This document shows positions 1 through 6,487 of a stretch of DNA of 8,936 bases, piece after piece. This stretch comes from JBOHPP01 sp050731755 (GTDB taxonomy: Bacteria; Methylomirabilota; Methylomirabilia; Rokubacteriales; CSP1-6). Location of the stretch: contig JBOHPP010000086.1 in the NCBI GenBank assembly GCA_050731755.1, positions 1 through 8,936 on the forward strand. Reading direction: 5' to 3'. The position numbers and the translations under genes are program-made. Within the stretch, counting starts at the first letter, position 1; each line of letters opens with the position of its first letter. The notes beneath the pieces are model-generated. The model searched no databases and was not told the origin of the DNA. It saw only the letters and a program-made list of their open reading frames with translations.

Positions 1-1037
1 CCTTGAGACTGGTGAGGGACATGATCGTCTTCGCCGCCGAGCGGATGGCGCGCTACAACCCCATCAACATCAGCGGCTACCACATTTCGGAGGCCGGGGC
101 GACGTCCGTGCAGGAAGTGGCCTTCACGATGGCCAACGCCATCGCTTATGTGGAAGAGGTCACGCGGGCCGGCGTTCCGGTGGACGCCTTCGCGCCGCGC
201 CTGGCCTTCTACTTCATCGCCCAGGCCGACCTCTTCGAGGAGGTGGCCAAGTTCCGGGCGGCCCGGCGCATCTGGGCCCAGGTGATGAAGGAGCGCTTCG
301 GGGCGACACGGCCGGAGTCCATGCGGCTCAGGTTTCACTGCCAGACGGCCGCCGCCACGCTGACCAAGGCCCAGCCGGTGAACAACATCGTCCGCACCGC
401 GTTCCAGGCGCTGGCCGCCGTGCTCGGCGGCGCCCAGTCGCTGCACACCAACGGCTTCGACGAAGCCTACGCCATTCCCTCGGAGCAGGCCATGAAAGTC
501 GCGCTCCGCAGCCAGCAGATCCTCGCCGAGGAGACGGGCGTTCCCGGCGTGGTGGACCCGCTGGGCGGTTCGTACTACGTGGAGGCCCTCACCAACGAAT
601 TCCAGCGGGCCGTGATGGAGATCCTGGGCAAGATCGACGCCATGGGCGGGACGGTGCAGGCCGTCGAGGACGGCTGGTTCCAGCGCGAGATCGCCGAGTC
701 GGCCTACGCCGCGGCCCGGCGCCGAGGCTCCGGTGAGCAGACCGTCATCGGCGTGAACAAGCACGTGGAGCCGTCTGAGCCGGCCACATTCGAGATCCAC
801 CGCATCGCCGCCGACGTCGAGGCGCGCCAGGTCGCGAACCTGCGCGCGGTGCGGGCCCGCCGGGACGGAGCGCGGGTGGCGGCGCTACTCGACCGCCTGG
901 ACGTCGAGGCCCGCGACCCGGCGATCAACCTTCTGCCGGTGACGATCGAGCTGGTGCGGGCCCGCGCCACCCTTGGGGAGATCGTGGCCAGGCTACGCAA
1001 CATCTGGGGGTCATACGTGGAGCGGCCCGTGATTTAG
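1..1037 (+). CDS. Methylmalonyl-CoA mutase large (catalytic) subunit, 5'-truncated by window edge
   Basis: This is the C-terminal part of a coenzyme-B12-dependent acyl-CoA mutase, which interconverts methylmalonyl-CoA and succinyl-CoA in propionate and branched-chain/odd-chain catabolism in the cytoplasm. The visible fragment starts inside the catalytic TIM barrel. It reads SLRLVRD, then ISGYHISEAGA near fragment residues 23-33 (the His of GYH is the conserved active-site His of the family), QPVNNIVRT, QSLHTN at about 145-150, and a VDPLGGSYYVE segment. The first full codon is Leu (TTG at 3) following an xCC codon, matching the family's PSLRL motif, so the TTG is not a real start and about 200 residues lie upstream. 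The protein ends near YVERPVI with no C-terminal cobalamin-binding DxHxxG domain. It is therefore the two-subunit type (about 550 aa) needing a separate small subunit, not seen here. An isobutyryl-CoA or other acyl-CoA mutase cannot be excluded because the substrate-specificity residues are upstream. Confidence 0.92.
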   Translation, partial: LRLVRDMIVFAAERMARYNPINISGYHISEAGATSVQEVAFTMANAIAYVEEVTRAGVPVDAFAPRLAFYFIAQADLFEEVAKFRAARRIWAQVMKERFGATRPESMRLRFHCQTAAATLTKAQPVNNIVRTAFQALAAVLGGAQSLHTNGFDEAYAIPSEQAMKVALRSQQILAEETGVPGVVDPLGGSYYVEALTNEFQRAVMEILGKIDAMGGTVQAVEDGWFQREIAESAYAAARRRGSGEQTVIGVNKHVEPSEPATFEIHRIAADVEARQVANLRAVRARRDGARVAALLDRLDVEARDPAINLLPVTIELVRARATLGEIVARLRNIWGSYVERPVI

Positions 1038-1061
1038 AGTCGGTCCGAGAGCGCATCCGCT

Positions 1062-1080
1062 CCTGCGGGTTTCCCGCAGG
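1062..1080 (+). terminator. Hairpin after the mutase gene (possible terminator)
   Basis: Perfect 8-bp inverted repeat CCTGCGGG (1062-1069) and CCCGCAGG (1073-1080) with a TTT loop, 24 nt after the mutase stop codon. No U-run follows (the next bases are CCCCCTG), so it is not a classical intrinsic terminator. It may stabilise the mRNA 3' end or act with Rho. It also sits just upstream of the putative -10 of the next gene. Confidence 0.5.
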
Positions 1081-1085
1081 CCCCC

Positions 1086-1094
1086 TGCTATTCT
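1086..1094 (+). promoter_or_regulatory. Putative extended -10 promoter of the GAF-ATPase gene
   Basis: TGCTATTCT fits an extended -10 (TG-n-TAnnnT). It lies 9 nt before the GTG start at 1104, so transcription would begin only about 0-3 nt before the start codon. No Shine-Dalgarno is present in ATTCTGGGAACATC and no good -35 is visible. This is inferred from position and resemblance only. Confidence 0.35.
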
Positions 1095-1103
1095 GGGAAC
1101 ATC

Positions 1104-3392
1104 GTGGCGCAGCTCGACAGCGTGCAGGCCCTGCAGGAGCGGCTGGCCTACGAGCAGAAGCTCGTGGCCCTCGTCGACCGCATCCACGCCGCCAAGAGCC
1201 TCGACACCATCTTCCTGGAGCTGACGTCCGACATCCTCGGGCTCATCGACGCCGACCGCATGACGCTCTACGCCGTCGAGGGGGACAAGAAGGAGCTGTA
1301 CTCCCGGCACCTGGCCCCCGGCGAGATGGGCGAGGTGCGGGAGATCCGCCTGCCGATCAGCGAGCGCAGCATCACCGGCTACGTGGCGACGGCCAAGCGC
1401 ATGGTCAACATCGCCGATGCCTACGATCGGGCCGAGCTCACGCGGGTCTCTTCCTCGCTCGTCTTCGACTCCACGTGGGACCAGAAAACCGGCTTCCGGA
1501 CCAAGCAGGTCCTGACCATGCCCATCGTGCACGACACCCGCGTGGTGGGCGTCATCCAGCTCCTCAACAAAAAGCGGGGGCCGCGCTTCACCAAAGACGA
1601 CGAGACCAGCGTTTCCCGCATCGCCAAGACGCTGGGCATCGCCTTCAACAACATCCAGCAGGCCCAGAAGCGCGGCGGGAAGTTCGACTACCTGCTGGCC
1701 CAGCAGGTGATCACCCAGGACGAGCTCAACCAGGCCGTGGCCGAGGCCCGCCGGCGGCAGAGCGACGTGGAGTCGATCCTCCTCGAGCGCTACAAGGTAC
1801 CCAAAGGCGAGCTGGGCACGGCGCTCAGCCAGTTCTATCGCGTGCCCTTTATCGAGTTCGACGACAAGATCATCCCGCCCCCCGAGCTCATGCGGGAGCT
1901 GAAGCTCGAGTACCTCAAGAAGGCGCTCTGGTTGCCGCTCCGGCGCGACGACCGCGGGCTGACGGTCCTGGTCGACAACCCCCAGGACATCCAGAAGATC
2001 GACGCCATTCAGAGCCTGCTGCCGCGCCAGAAGATCAACCTGGCGGTGGGGCTGCGCAAGGACATCTTGCAGTACCTGGGCGGCGTCGGCGGCGAGACCG
2101 CCAAGGGCTCCCTGGGCGACATCCTCACCGACCTCAAGGTCGAGGAGCAGGGGGAGCGAGATGAAGCCGCCGGCCTCGAGGTCGACGAGAACGACAGCGC
2201 CATCATCCGCCTGGCCAACCAGGTCATCGTGGACGCCTACCGGGCGCGGGCCTCCGACATCCACATCGAACCGTACGGATCCCAGCGCGACACCGTGATC
2301 CGCATCCGGGTGGACGGCTCCTGCACGGAGTATCAGCGAATCCCCGGGACCTATCGGCGGGCGATCGTGGCTCGCCTCAAGATCATGGCCCAGCTCGACA
2401 TCGCCGAGCGGCGCAAGCCCCAGGACGGCAAGATCAAGTTCAAGCTTCCCGACAACCGAGAGATCGAGCTGCGCGTGGCCACCGTGCCCACGGCGTCGGG
2501 CAACGAGGACGTGGTGATGCGCCTCCTGGCCTCCAACGAGCCCATCCCCGTCGACAAGCTGGGCATGACCGAGCGCAACCTGCGCGAGCTCAAGCAGATC
2601 GCCGCGAAGCCCTACGGGCTCATCCTCTGTGTGGGTCCCACCGGCTCGGGCAAGACCACCACGCTGCACTCCATCCTCGGCTACATCAACAAGCCGGAGC
2701 GCAAGATCTGGACGGCCGAGGATCCCGTGGAGATCACGCAGTACGGGCTCCGCCAGGTGCAGGTGAATCCCAAGATCGGCTTCACCTTCGCCAACGCCAT
2801 GCGCTCTTTCCTGCGCGCCGACCCCGACGTCATCATGGTCGGTGAGATGCGCGACCAGGAGACGGCCGAGACCGGCATCGAGGCGTCGCTGACCGGCCAC
2901 CTGGTGTTCAGCACGCTGCACACCAACAGCGCCGTGGAGACCATCGTCCGCCTGCTCGACATGGGCCTCGACCCCTTCAACTTCGCTGACGCGCTGCTCG
3001 GCGTGCTGGCCCAGCGTCTCGTCAAGCGGATCTGCGAGAGCTGCAAGGAGAAGTACCGCCCGGACCGGGCGGAGTACGAGGCGCTGGTCCAGGGCTACGG
3101 CAAGGAGGAGTTCGAGGCCCTGGGCCACCGGAACGACGACCGCTTTACCCTCTACCGGGCCCGCGGCTGCGCACAATGCAACAACTCGGGTTACCGGGGC
3201 CGGGCCGCCATCCACGAACTGCTGGTCGCCACCGACGAGATCAAGCGCCTCGTCCAGACCAAGGCCCGCGTGGCCGAGATCTTCACCCAGGCCAAGGCCG
3301 AGGGGATGAGCACGCTGGTCCAGGACGGCATCCTCAAGTCCCTCAGCGGGCTCACCGACTTCCGCCAGGTCAAAGCGGTCGCGATCAAGTAG
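1104..3392 (+). CDS. GspE/PilB-family type II secretion/type IV pilus ATPase with N-terminal GAF domain
   Basis: A 762-aa hexameric-motor ATPase that would power pilus or pseudopilus assembly at the cytoplasmic face of the inner membrane. Residues ~10-190 form a GAF domain (ending near VIQLLNKKRG...FTKDDE). Residues ~195-330 resemble the GspE/MshE N-terminal domain, but the usual RLGxxL signature reads KFDYLL, so c-di-GMP binding is doubtful. Residues ~365-760 form the ATPase: Walker A GPTGSGKTT (511-519), Walker B-like DPDVIMVGEMRD (573-584), His box GHLVFSTLHTN (598-608), and a zinc-binding pair C644-x2-C647 and C689-x2-C692 followed by GYRGR. All motor motifs are intact. The protein is about 200 aa longer than ordinary PilB/GspE because of the GAF domain. 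The start is GTG without a Shine-Dalgarno; GTG at 1104 is chosen because the reading begins with a helix leading into GAF and sits just after a -10-like element. No pilC, pilT or gsp neighbours are present. A retraction ATPase is less likely given the N-domain and zinc motif. Confidence 0.93.
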   Translation: MAQLDSVQALQERLAYEQKLVALVDRIHAAKSLDTIFLELTSDILGLIDADRMTLYAVEGDKKELYSRHLAPGEMGEVREIRLPISERSITGYVATAKRMVNIADAYDRAELTRVSSSLVFDSTWDQKTGFRTKQVLTMPIVHDTRVVGVIQLLNKKRGPRFTKDDETSVSRIAKTLGIAFNNIQQAQKRGGKFDYLLAQQVITQDELNQAVAEARRRQSDVESILLERYKVPKGELGTALSQFYRVPFIEFDDKIIPPPELMRELKLEYLKKALWLPLRRDDRGLTVLVDNPQDIQKIDAIQSLLPRQKINLAVGLRKDILQYLGGVGGETAKGSLGDILTDLKVEEQGERDEAAGLEVDENDSAIIRLANQVIVDAYRARASDIHIEPYGSQRDTVIRIRVDGSCTEYQRIPGTYRRAIVARLKIMAQLDIAERRKPQDGKIKFKLPDNREIELRVATVPTASGNEDVVMRLLASNEPIPVDKLGMTERNLRELKQIAAKPYGLILCVGPTGSGKTTTLHSILGYINKPERKIWTAEDPVEITQYGLRQVQVNPKIGFTFANAMRSFLRADPDVIMVGEMRDQETAETGIEASLTGHLVFSTLHTNSAVETIVRLLDMGLDPFNFADALLGVLAQRLVKRICESCKEKYRPDRAEYEALVQGYGKEEFEALGHRNDDRFTLYRARGCAQCNNSGYRGRAAIHELLVATDEIKRLVQTKARVAEIFTQAKAEGMSTLVQDGILKSLSGLTDFRQVKAVAIK

Positions 3393-3556
3393 CCGGCCTC
3401 GGGCGGGGGCGGGGATGCCCAATGTTCGACCACGCAGTTGGCGGCCATCAGGCCGGCCGCGGCTGGGCTCCACCTCACGGTAGGCGGCCCGTCGGCAGGC
3501 GGCGGGAACGGGTCTCACTAGGGCATACCCCGCCCCCGCCCGAGGCCGGCTACTTG
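3386..3556. repeat. Long inverted repeat (35/36-nt arms, 100-nt interior); MITE-like or structured 3' element
   Basis: The left arm 3386-3420 and right arm 3521-3556 are reverse complements. There are 29 consecutive identical bases from CAAGTAGCCGGCC to the G-rich run, one extra T in the right arm (in its reverse complement), then ATGCCC. The left arm begins in the last two codons of the ATPase gene and supplies its TAG stop. The 100-nt interior (3421-3520) has no ORF of note and contains short foldable pieces, such as GGCC-ATCA-GGCC and CCCGT...ACGGG. No target-site duplication is evident outside the arms (left flank CGGTCGCGAT, right flank CCGCTTCTGT). It lies between convergent genes, so it could be a bidirectional 3'-end structure, a small non-autonomous transposable element, or a strand-switch inverted duplication. 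Confidence 0.85.
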
Positions 3557-3600
3557 CCGCTTCTGTCATGCATCGGGTTACCAGCGCCACCGCAGCCTCC

Positions 3601-3617
3601 CGCCCGCTCAGCGGGCG
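3601..3617 (-). terminator. Hairpin centred on the MFS gene stop codon
   Basis: Perfect 7-bp arms CGCCCGC (3601-3607) and GCGGGCG (3611-3617). On the - strand the 3-nt loop is exactly the TGA stop codon of the transporter gene. No T-run follows on the - strand, so intrinsic termination is uncertain; mRNA 3'-end protection is an alternative. Confidence 0.4.
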
Positions 3618-4762
3618 CCGTCACGTAGCTTGACGTGGCGGAAGGCGAACCAGAGCAGTAGGTCGTAGACGATCTTCAGACCGCCTCCCAGAAGGAAGGG
3701 CAAACCGAGCGCCACGGCGTGCATGGCCCATCCCGTCAAGGCCGGCGTCACCGACTGGGCCACGGTCCGCGCCAGATTCGTCGTGCTGGCGGCTGCTTCG
3801 CGCTCGCGGTCCTCGACCACCGCCATGACGAAGGCTTGGCGCGTCGGCACGTCCATCTGGGAGAAGAGCTGACGGGTGAGTAGCAGGACCACCGCCACCG
3901 CCGCCGTCGGCGCGAAGGCGATCGCGATGAGGACGACGTTGGAGACGAGATGGGACACGACCATGGTGGGCAGGAGCCCGAACCGGCCCGCCAGCGGCGC
4001 GGCGAGCAGCAGCGACGCCGCGGTGAGGAGCTGGGCCGCGAAGAACGTGAGCCCGAGGTCGGCCAGGTCCAGCCCGAACCGCGTGTGCAGGAAATAGGCG
4101 ACCAGTGACTGCAGCACGAAACCGCCGGCGAACGAGTCGAGCGCGAAGAGCATGGCCATGCGCCGGATGAGCGGCGCGGACGCGAGCGGCTCACGGCGGT
4201 GCCGGGGCTCGCGGAGGGCGAAGGCGGGCAGGCCCCAGTAGGCGAGCGCTTGCGCGGCGGCGCCGGCCAGGAAGACGAGGAAGAGCCAGTCGTACCCTCC
4301 GGCGATCCCGACGGCAACCGCGCCCAGCGCGGCGGCGCCATAGCCGAGCAGGTTGTAGACGCTGAGCAGCGTCGTTCGGCGGGGACCGCTCATCGCTCGC
4401 GCGATCACGACCTGCTCGATGGTCAGAAACGGGCCGGTCTCGCCGCTGCCCACGGCGACATTGCCGATCATCGCGGCGGCGATCACGAGCCAGGGATGGC
4501 GCGTCGTGAGCAGCAGGGCGGCGGCCAGGGCCGTCAGCGCGGCGAGGCCGAGCAGCGCCGGTCGCGGCCCATAGCGCTCGGCCGGGCGACGTACCGCCCA
4601 CGTGAGGGCCGCGCTGGCCATGAGGGTGAGGGTGACCGCGGCACCCACACCAACGGCGCCCATGCCCAACTCGACCAGATAGACGGGGAGCACGACGCCG
4701 AGGAACCCATAGCAGAAGGTCCTGACGGTCTTGGCGGCGAACACCGGCGCCACGCCGTGCAT
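3608..4762 (-). CDS. Major facilitator superfamily (MFS) transporter
   Basis: A 384-aa integral inner-membrane protein of typical MFS length with about 12 hydrophobic segments (roughly residues 12-31, 36-57, 67-86, 91-117, 130-152, 158-180, 200-222, 231-253, 266-285, 288-303, 325-345 and 347-374). A basic central loop at ~183-201 (REPRHRREP...RR) separates the two six-helix halves. Degenerate motif-A-like loops are seen at about 58-68 (RRPAERYGPRP) and 256-265 (LAGRFGLLP). The segment MDVPTRQAFVMAVV (~303-316) and acidic residues in helix 4 (GSGETG) are notable. The substrate cannot be told from sequence; an efflux permease is plausible. The gene is transcribed alone, convergent with the ATPase gene and divergent from the 92-aa gene. 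The ATG at 4762 has no Shine-Dalgarno. Confidence 0.88.
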   Translation of the reverse strand: MHGVAPVFAAKTVRTFCYGFLGVVLPVYLVELGMGAVGVGAAVTLTLMASAALTWAVRRPAERYGPRPALLGLAALTALAAALLLTTRHPWLVIAAAMIGNVAVGSGETGPFLTIEQVVIARAMSGPRRTTLLSVYNLLGYGAAALGAVAVGIAGGYDWLFLVFLAGAAAQALAYWGLPAFALREPRHRREPLASAPLIRRMAMLFALDSFAGGFVLQSLVAYFLHTRFGLDLADLGLTFFAAQLLTAASLLLAAPLAGRFGLLPTMVVSHLVSNVVLIAIAFAPTAAVAVVLLLTRQLFSQMDVPTRQAFVMAVVEDREREAAASTTNLARTVAQSVTPALTGWAMHAVALGLPFLLGGGLKIVYDLLLWFAFRHVKLRDGAR

Positions 4763-4774
4763 GATCGTTGCACG

Positions 4775-4782
4775 CCTATACA
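4775..4782 (-). promoter_or_regulatory. Putative -10 of the MFS transporter gene
   Basis: On the - strand, TGTATAGG contains a TATAGG hexamer 12 nt before the ATG at 4762. This would give a leader of about 5 nt with no Shine-Dalgarno. No clear -35 is visible. The call rests on resemblance and spacing only. Confidence 0.3.
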
Positions 4783-4810
4783 GGAGCGTTTCGTCGCCCG
4801 CAACTCGGAC

Positions 4811-4840
4811 TTGACAGATAGCTCGTCATGTGATGAGTAT
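4811..4840 (+). promoter_or_regulatory. Promoter with operator-like palindrome for the 92-aa gene
   Basis: A perfect consensus -35 TTGACA (4811-4816) is followed after 18 nt by GAGTAT (4835-4840) in a locally AT-richer stretch, a weak but plausible -10. Between and into the -10 lies a 16-bp imperfect palindrome, CTCGTCA-TG-TGATGAG (4822-4837; six of seven arm positions pair). This is a typical place for a dimeric repressor to bind. The predicted start of transcription near 4847 gives a leader of about 25 nt that contains the ribosome binding site. Confidence 0.5.
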
Positions 4841-4860
4841 ATGGACCCCAGTGGGGGACC

Positions 4861-4866
4861 AGGAGG
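4861..4866 (+). promoter_or_regulatory. Strong Shine-Dalgarno deciding the start of the 92-aa gene
   Basis: AGGAGG followed by TGAAG and then ATG at 4872: a textbook 5-nt spacing and the only strong ribosome binding site seen in the window. It argues against the longer reading from 4830, whose start would fall upstream of the likely transcription start. Confidence 0.8.
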
Positions 4867-4871
4867 TGAAG

Positions 4872-5150
4872 ATGAACCGGCTGGAGCAAGTCCTGAACGA
4901 CGACGTGAGCCGCCTCCTCGATCGCCTGGCGGCCTCGGTGCCCGGCGGATGCCTGGCCACCCAGGATCCGGGGCTCAGGCGCCGGCTCGAGGAAACGGAA
5001 TCCCAGATGGGGGCGGCCCGAGCCGCCATGCTGGAAGGGTACGGCCGCTGGCGCCGGGCACTGGAGGACGCCGAGAACTTATGGGCGCTCGCGGCCTGGA
5101 AGGCGTCGGGCGAAGAGGCGACGGAGCAGTCCCCCTCGATTGCCGCCTGA
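4872..5150 (+). CDS. Small orphan protein, 92 aa, function unknown
   Basis: I do not recognise a family. The protein (MNRLEQVLND...) is predicted to be soluble and mostly helical, with no signal peptide or membrane segment. Residues 1-22 form an amphipathic helix, a short GG-containing turn follows (VPGGCLATQDPG, with the only Cys), and residues ~33-78 form a charged, coiled-coil-like helix (LRRRLEETES...YGRWRRALEDAENLW) rich in Arg, Glu and Trp. The tail is polar (EEATEQSPSIAA). The start at 4872 is set by AGGAGG five nt upstream. The gene stands alone behind its own promoter with a palindromic operator candidate, and its last 72 nt overlap the 3' end of the opposite-strand 156-aa gene. The strong translation signals suggest a small, abundantly made or induced protein, possibly regulatory or an adaptor, but no function can be assigned. 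Confidence 0.7.
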   Translation: MNRLEQVLNDDVSRLLDRLAASVPGGCLATQDPGLRRRLEETESQMGAARAAMLEGYGRWRRALEDAENLWALAAWKASGEEATEQSPSIAA

Positions 5151-5549
5151 CCGGTGCTGATCGGCGGCATAGGCGAGCCGGATCGCTTCGAAGCGCTGCC
5201 AGTAGTCCGGCAGCTCTCGGGCCAGTGCCACCTGGCCCGCCACCAGCCGCGCCACGGGGTCGGCGCCAGTGCGGCCGGCGGCCTCGCGGACCCTGCGCTG
5301 CTGCTCGAGCGTGAGCGCGGGCTGGAGATCGGCCTGAAGCCGCTCCAGGAAGGCCCGCACGCCGCCCGTGAACTCCTGCCGGTCGCGGGCGCTGTCGGCC
5401 AAGGGCGCAGGCAGACCTTGCCGGCGGCGCCTGGCAACCATCACCTCGAGACTCACGTGATCGACGGCGTCCTCGATCCGCTCGCGCACCTCGCCTTCGA
5501 TGAGCGCCAGGAGGTCGCGCGGCTGGCCAGGGCGGGTGCGGAATGGCAC
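5079..5549 (-). CDS. Uncharacterised 156-aa helical protein, second gene of the SDR operon
   Basis: No recognised domain. The reading begins with GTG at 5549, only 10 nt after the stop of the SDR gene on the same strand, so the two are probably co-transcribed and perhaps translationally coupled; GGAG overlapping the SDR stop is a weak, distant ribosome site. The sequence is charged and helix-prone without signal peptide or membrane segments. It runs through a long acidic/basic helix (LLALIEGEVRERIEDAVDHV), an Arg cluster (ARRRRQG, ~39-45), a middle helical portion (FLERLQADLQ), a segment ELPDYWQRFEAIRLAYAADQ near residues 111-130, and a very basic tail (RRLFARRLPGRERP). The last 24 codons overlap the convergent 92-aa gene. 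The basic tail may just reflect this overlap or extension beyond an ancestral stop. Confidence 0.62.
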   Translation of the reverse strand: MPFRTRPGQPRDLLALIEGEVRERIEDAVDHVSLEVMVARRRRQGLPAPLADSARDRQEFTGGVRAFLERLQADLQPALTLEQQRRVREAAGRTGADPVARLVAGQVALARELPDYWQRFEAIRLAYAADQHRSGGNRGGLLRRLFARRLPGRERP

Positions 5550-5559
5550 GGCGCTCGAC

Positions 5560-6456
5560 TCACTCCAGCATCAGGCGGATCCCCGTCGCCAGTCGCTGGG
5601 GCGTGAGGCCGAACGTCGCGTAGAAGGGCGCCGGGTCGCCGACGTTGTCCTCCTCGAGCATCAGTAGCTGGTCCGGGGTGACCGGGAAGCCTGGCAGCGG
5701 ATGGAGCACCAGCGCCGCCGGCCGCATGAACCCTAGCGGAATGTGGAGCTTGCGCACGCGCCGGCGCCCGAGGGCGGCTCCGATCAGGTCCAAAAGCTCG
5801 ATCATCGTCACCGCGTCCGGCCCGGCGATCTCGTAGGTGTGCTTCTCGGTGGCCGGCAGCGCCAGGGCCCGCGCAAAGCCCCCGGCGACGTGATCGACGG
5901 GCACCGGCTGCAGGTGCTGCCGGCCGCTGCCGATGACGGGCACCACCCGGTAGCGCGCGACCATGTTGGCTAGCATCGTAATGAACTGATCGCCGCGCCC
6001 GTAGATGATGGAGGGCCGGAAGATGGTCCAGCCGAGGCCACTGGCCCGCACGGCCTCCTCGGCCGCCCACTTCGTCCGGTGATACCGCGCGCGCGCGTCC
6101 GGACGCGTGCCCAGCGCGCTCATGTGCAGGTAGCGGCGCACGCCGGCCCGGGCGGCCGCCTCCACCACGTTCGTCGTGCCTTCGGTATGGACCCGCTCGA
6201 AGGTCGTGCCGGCGGCCAGGTGCTCGCGGATGATGCCAACGAGGTGGATGACAGCCTGGCAGCCGCTCATGTCCTCTTCCAGCCCGCGCCGGACGAGGAT
6301 GTCGCCTTCCACCCGCTCGATCGCGCCGAGCCCGCGAAGGTCCCGCTCGGAGCCGCGCCGGACCAGGCAGCGCACGATGTAGCCGTCGGCGCGAAGAGCG
6401 TGTACCACCGCCCGTCCCACGAACCCCGTCGCTCCGGTCACGAACACCCGGTGCAT
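5560..6456 (-). CDS. NAD(P)-binding SDR-family reductase/epimerase, NDUFA9-like (atypical SDR)
   Basis: A 298-aa Rossmann-fold protein of the extended/atypical short-chain dehydrogenase superfamily. The N-terminal nucleotide-binding motif is VFVTGATGFVG (Gly8, Gly11, Gly14), followed by GDIL near 51-54 and VIHLVGI near 69-75. The catalytic-type residues are Ser113 (HMSALG), Tyr125 and Lys129 (YHRTK), and the family signature FRPSIIYG lies at 147-154. The PVPVDHVA segment and C-terminal substrate lobe fit the group containing the mitochondrial complex I accessory subunit NDUFA9 and bacterial relatives annotated as NAD-dependent epimerase/dehydratase. Tyr and Lys are both present, so the site may be active. 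The substrate is unknown; quinone-, lipid- or sugar-linked roles have been suggested for relatives. The ATG at 6456 gives the Rossmann motif its usual N-terminal spacing. It is the first gene of an operon with the 156-aa gene. Confidence 0.88.
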   Translation of the reverse strand: MHRVFVTGATGFVGRAVVHALRADGYIVRCLVRRGSERDLRGLGAIERVEGDILVRRGLEEDMSGCQAVIHLVGIIREHLAAGTTFERVHTEGTTNVVEAAARAGVRRYLHMSALGTRPDARARYHRTKWAAEEAVRASGLGWTIFRPSIIYGRGDQFITMLANMVARYRVVPVIGSGRQHLQPVPVDHVAGGFARALALPATEKHTYEIAGPDAVTMIELLDLIGAALGRRRVRKLHIPLGFMRPAALVLHPLPGFPVTPDQLLMLEEDNVGDPAPFYATFGLTPQRLATGIRLMLE

Positions 6457-6466
6457 CAGCGCCCTT

Positions 6467-6475
6467 ACCCTAGCA
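6467..6475 (-). promoter_or_regulatory. Putative extended -10 of the SDR operon
   Basis: On the - strand TGCTAGGGT fits TG-n-TAnnnT and ends 10 nt before the ATG at 6456, predicting a leader of only about 3-5 nt. No consensus -35 is present at the usual distance. It faces away from a matching element on the other strand at 6488-6496. Confidence 0.4.
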
Positions 6476-6487
6476 CAAGGATATCAA

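Noticed and set aside
3..5. TTG as the start of the mutase
   Set aside because: The preceding partial codon and the SLRL context match the interior of the mutase family, so the gene is truncated by the window edge.
1686..2090. c-di-GMP-binding MshEN domain in the ATPase
   Set aside because: The overall N-domain resembles this fold, but the RLGxxL-type signature reads KFDYLL, so ligand binding cannot be claimed.
3386..3556. Long inverted repeat as an ordinary Rho-independent terminator
   Set aside because: Arms of 35 nt separated by 100 nt with no following U-tract do not fit an intrinsic terminator.
1011..3590. 859-codon open frame on the - strand opposite the ATPase gene
   Set aside because: It is a shadow of high GC: the + strand reading has complete GAF and ATPase motifs, whereas the - strand product is low-complexity (Leu, Asp, Gly, His, Val) and matches nothing known to me.
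4830..4871. Longer 106-aa version of the small + strand protein starting at 4830
   Set aside because: That start lies between the -35 and -10 of the likely promoter and has no ribosome site, while ATG 4872 follows AGGAGG at ideal spacing.
5154..5606. 150-codon + strand open frame
   Set aside because: It is antisense to the 156-aa gene and the SDR gene end, has no ribosome site, and the - strand arrangement with 10-nt operon spacing is more convincing.
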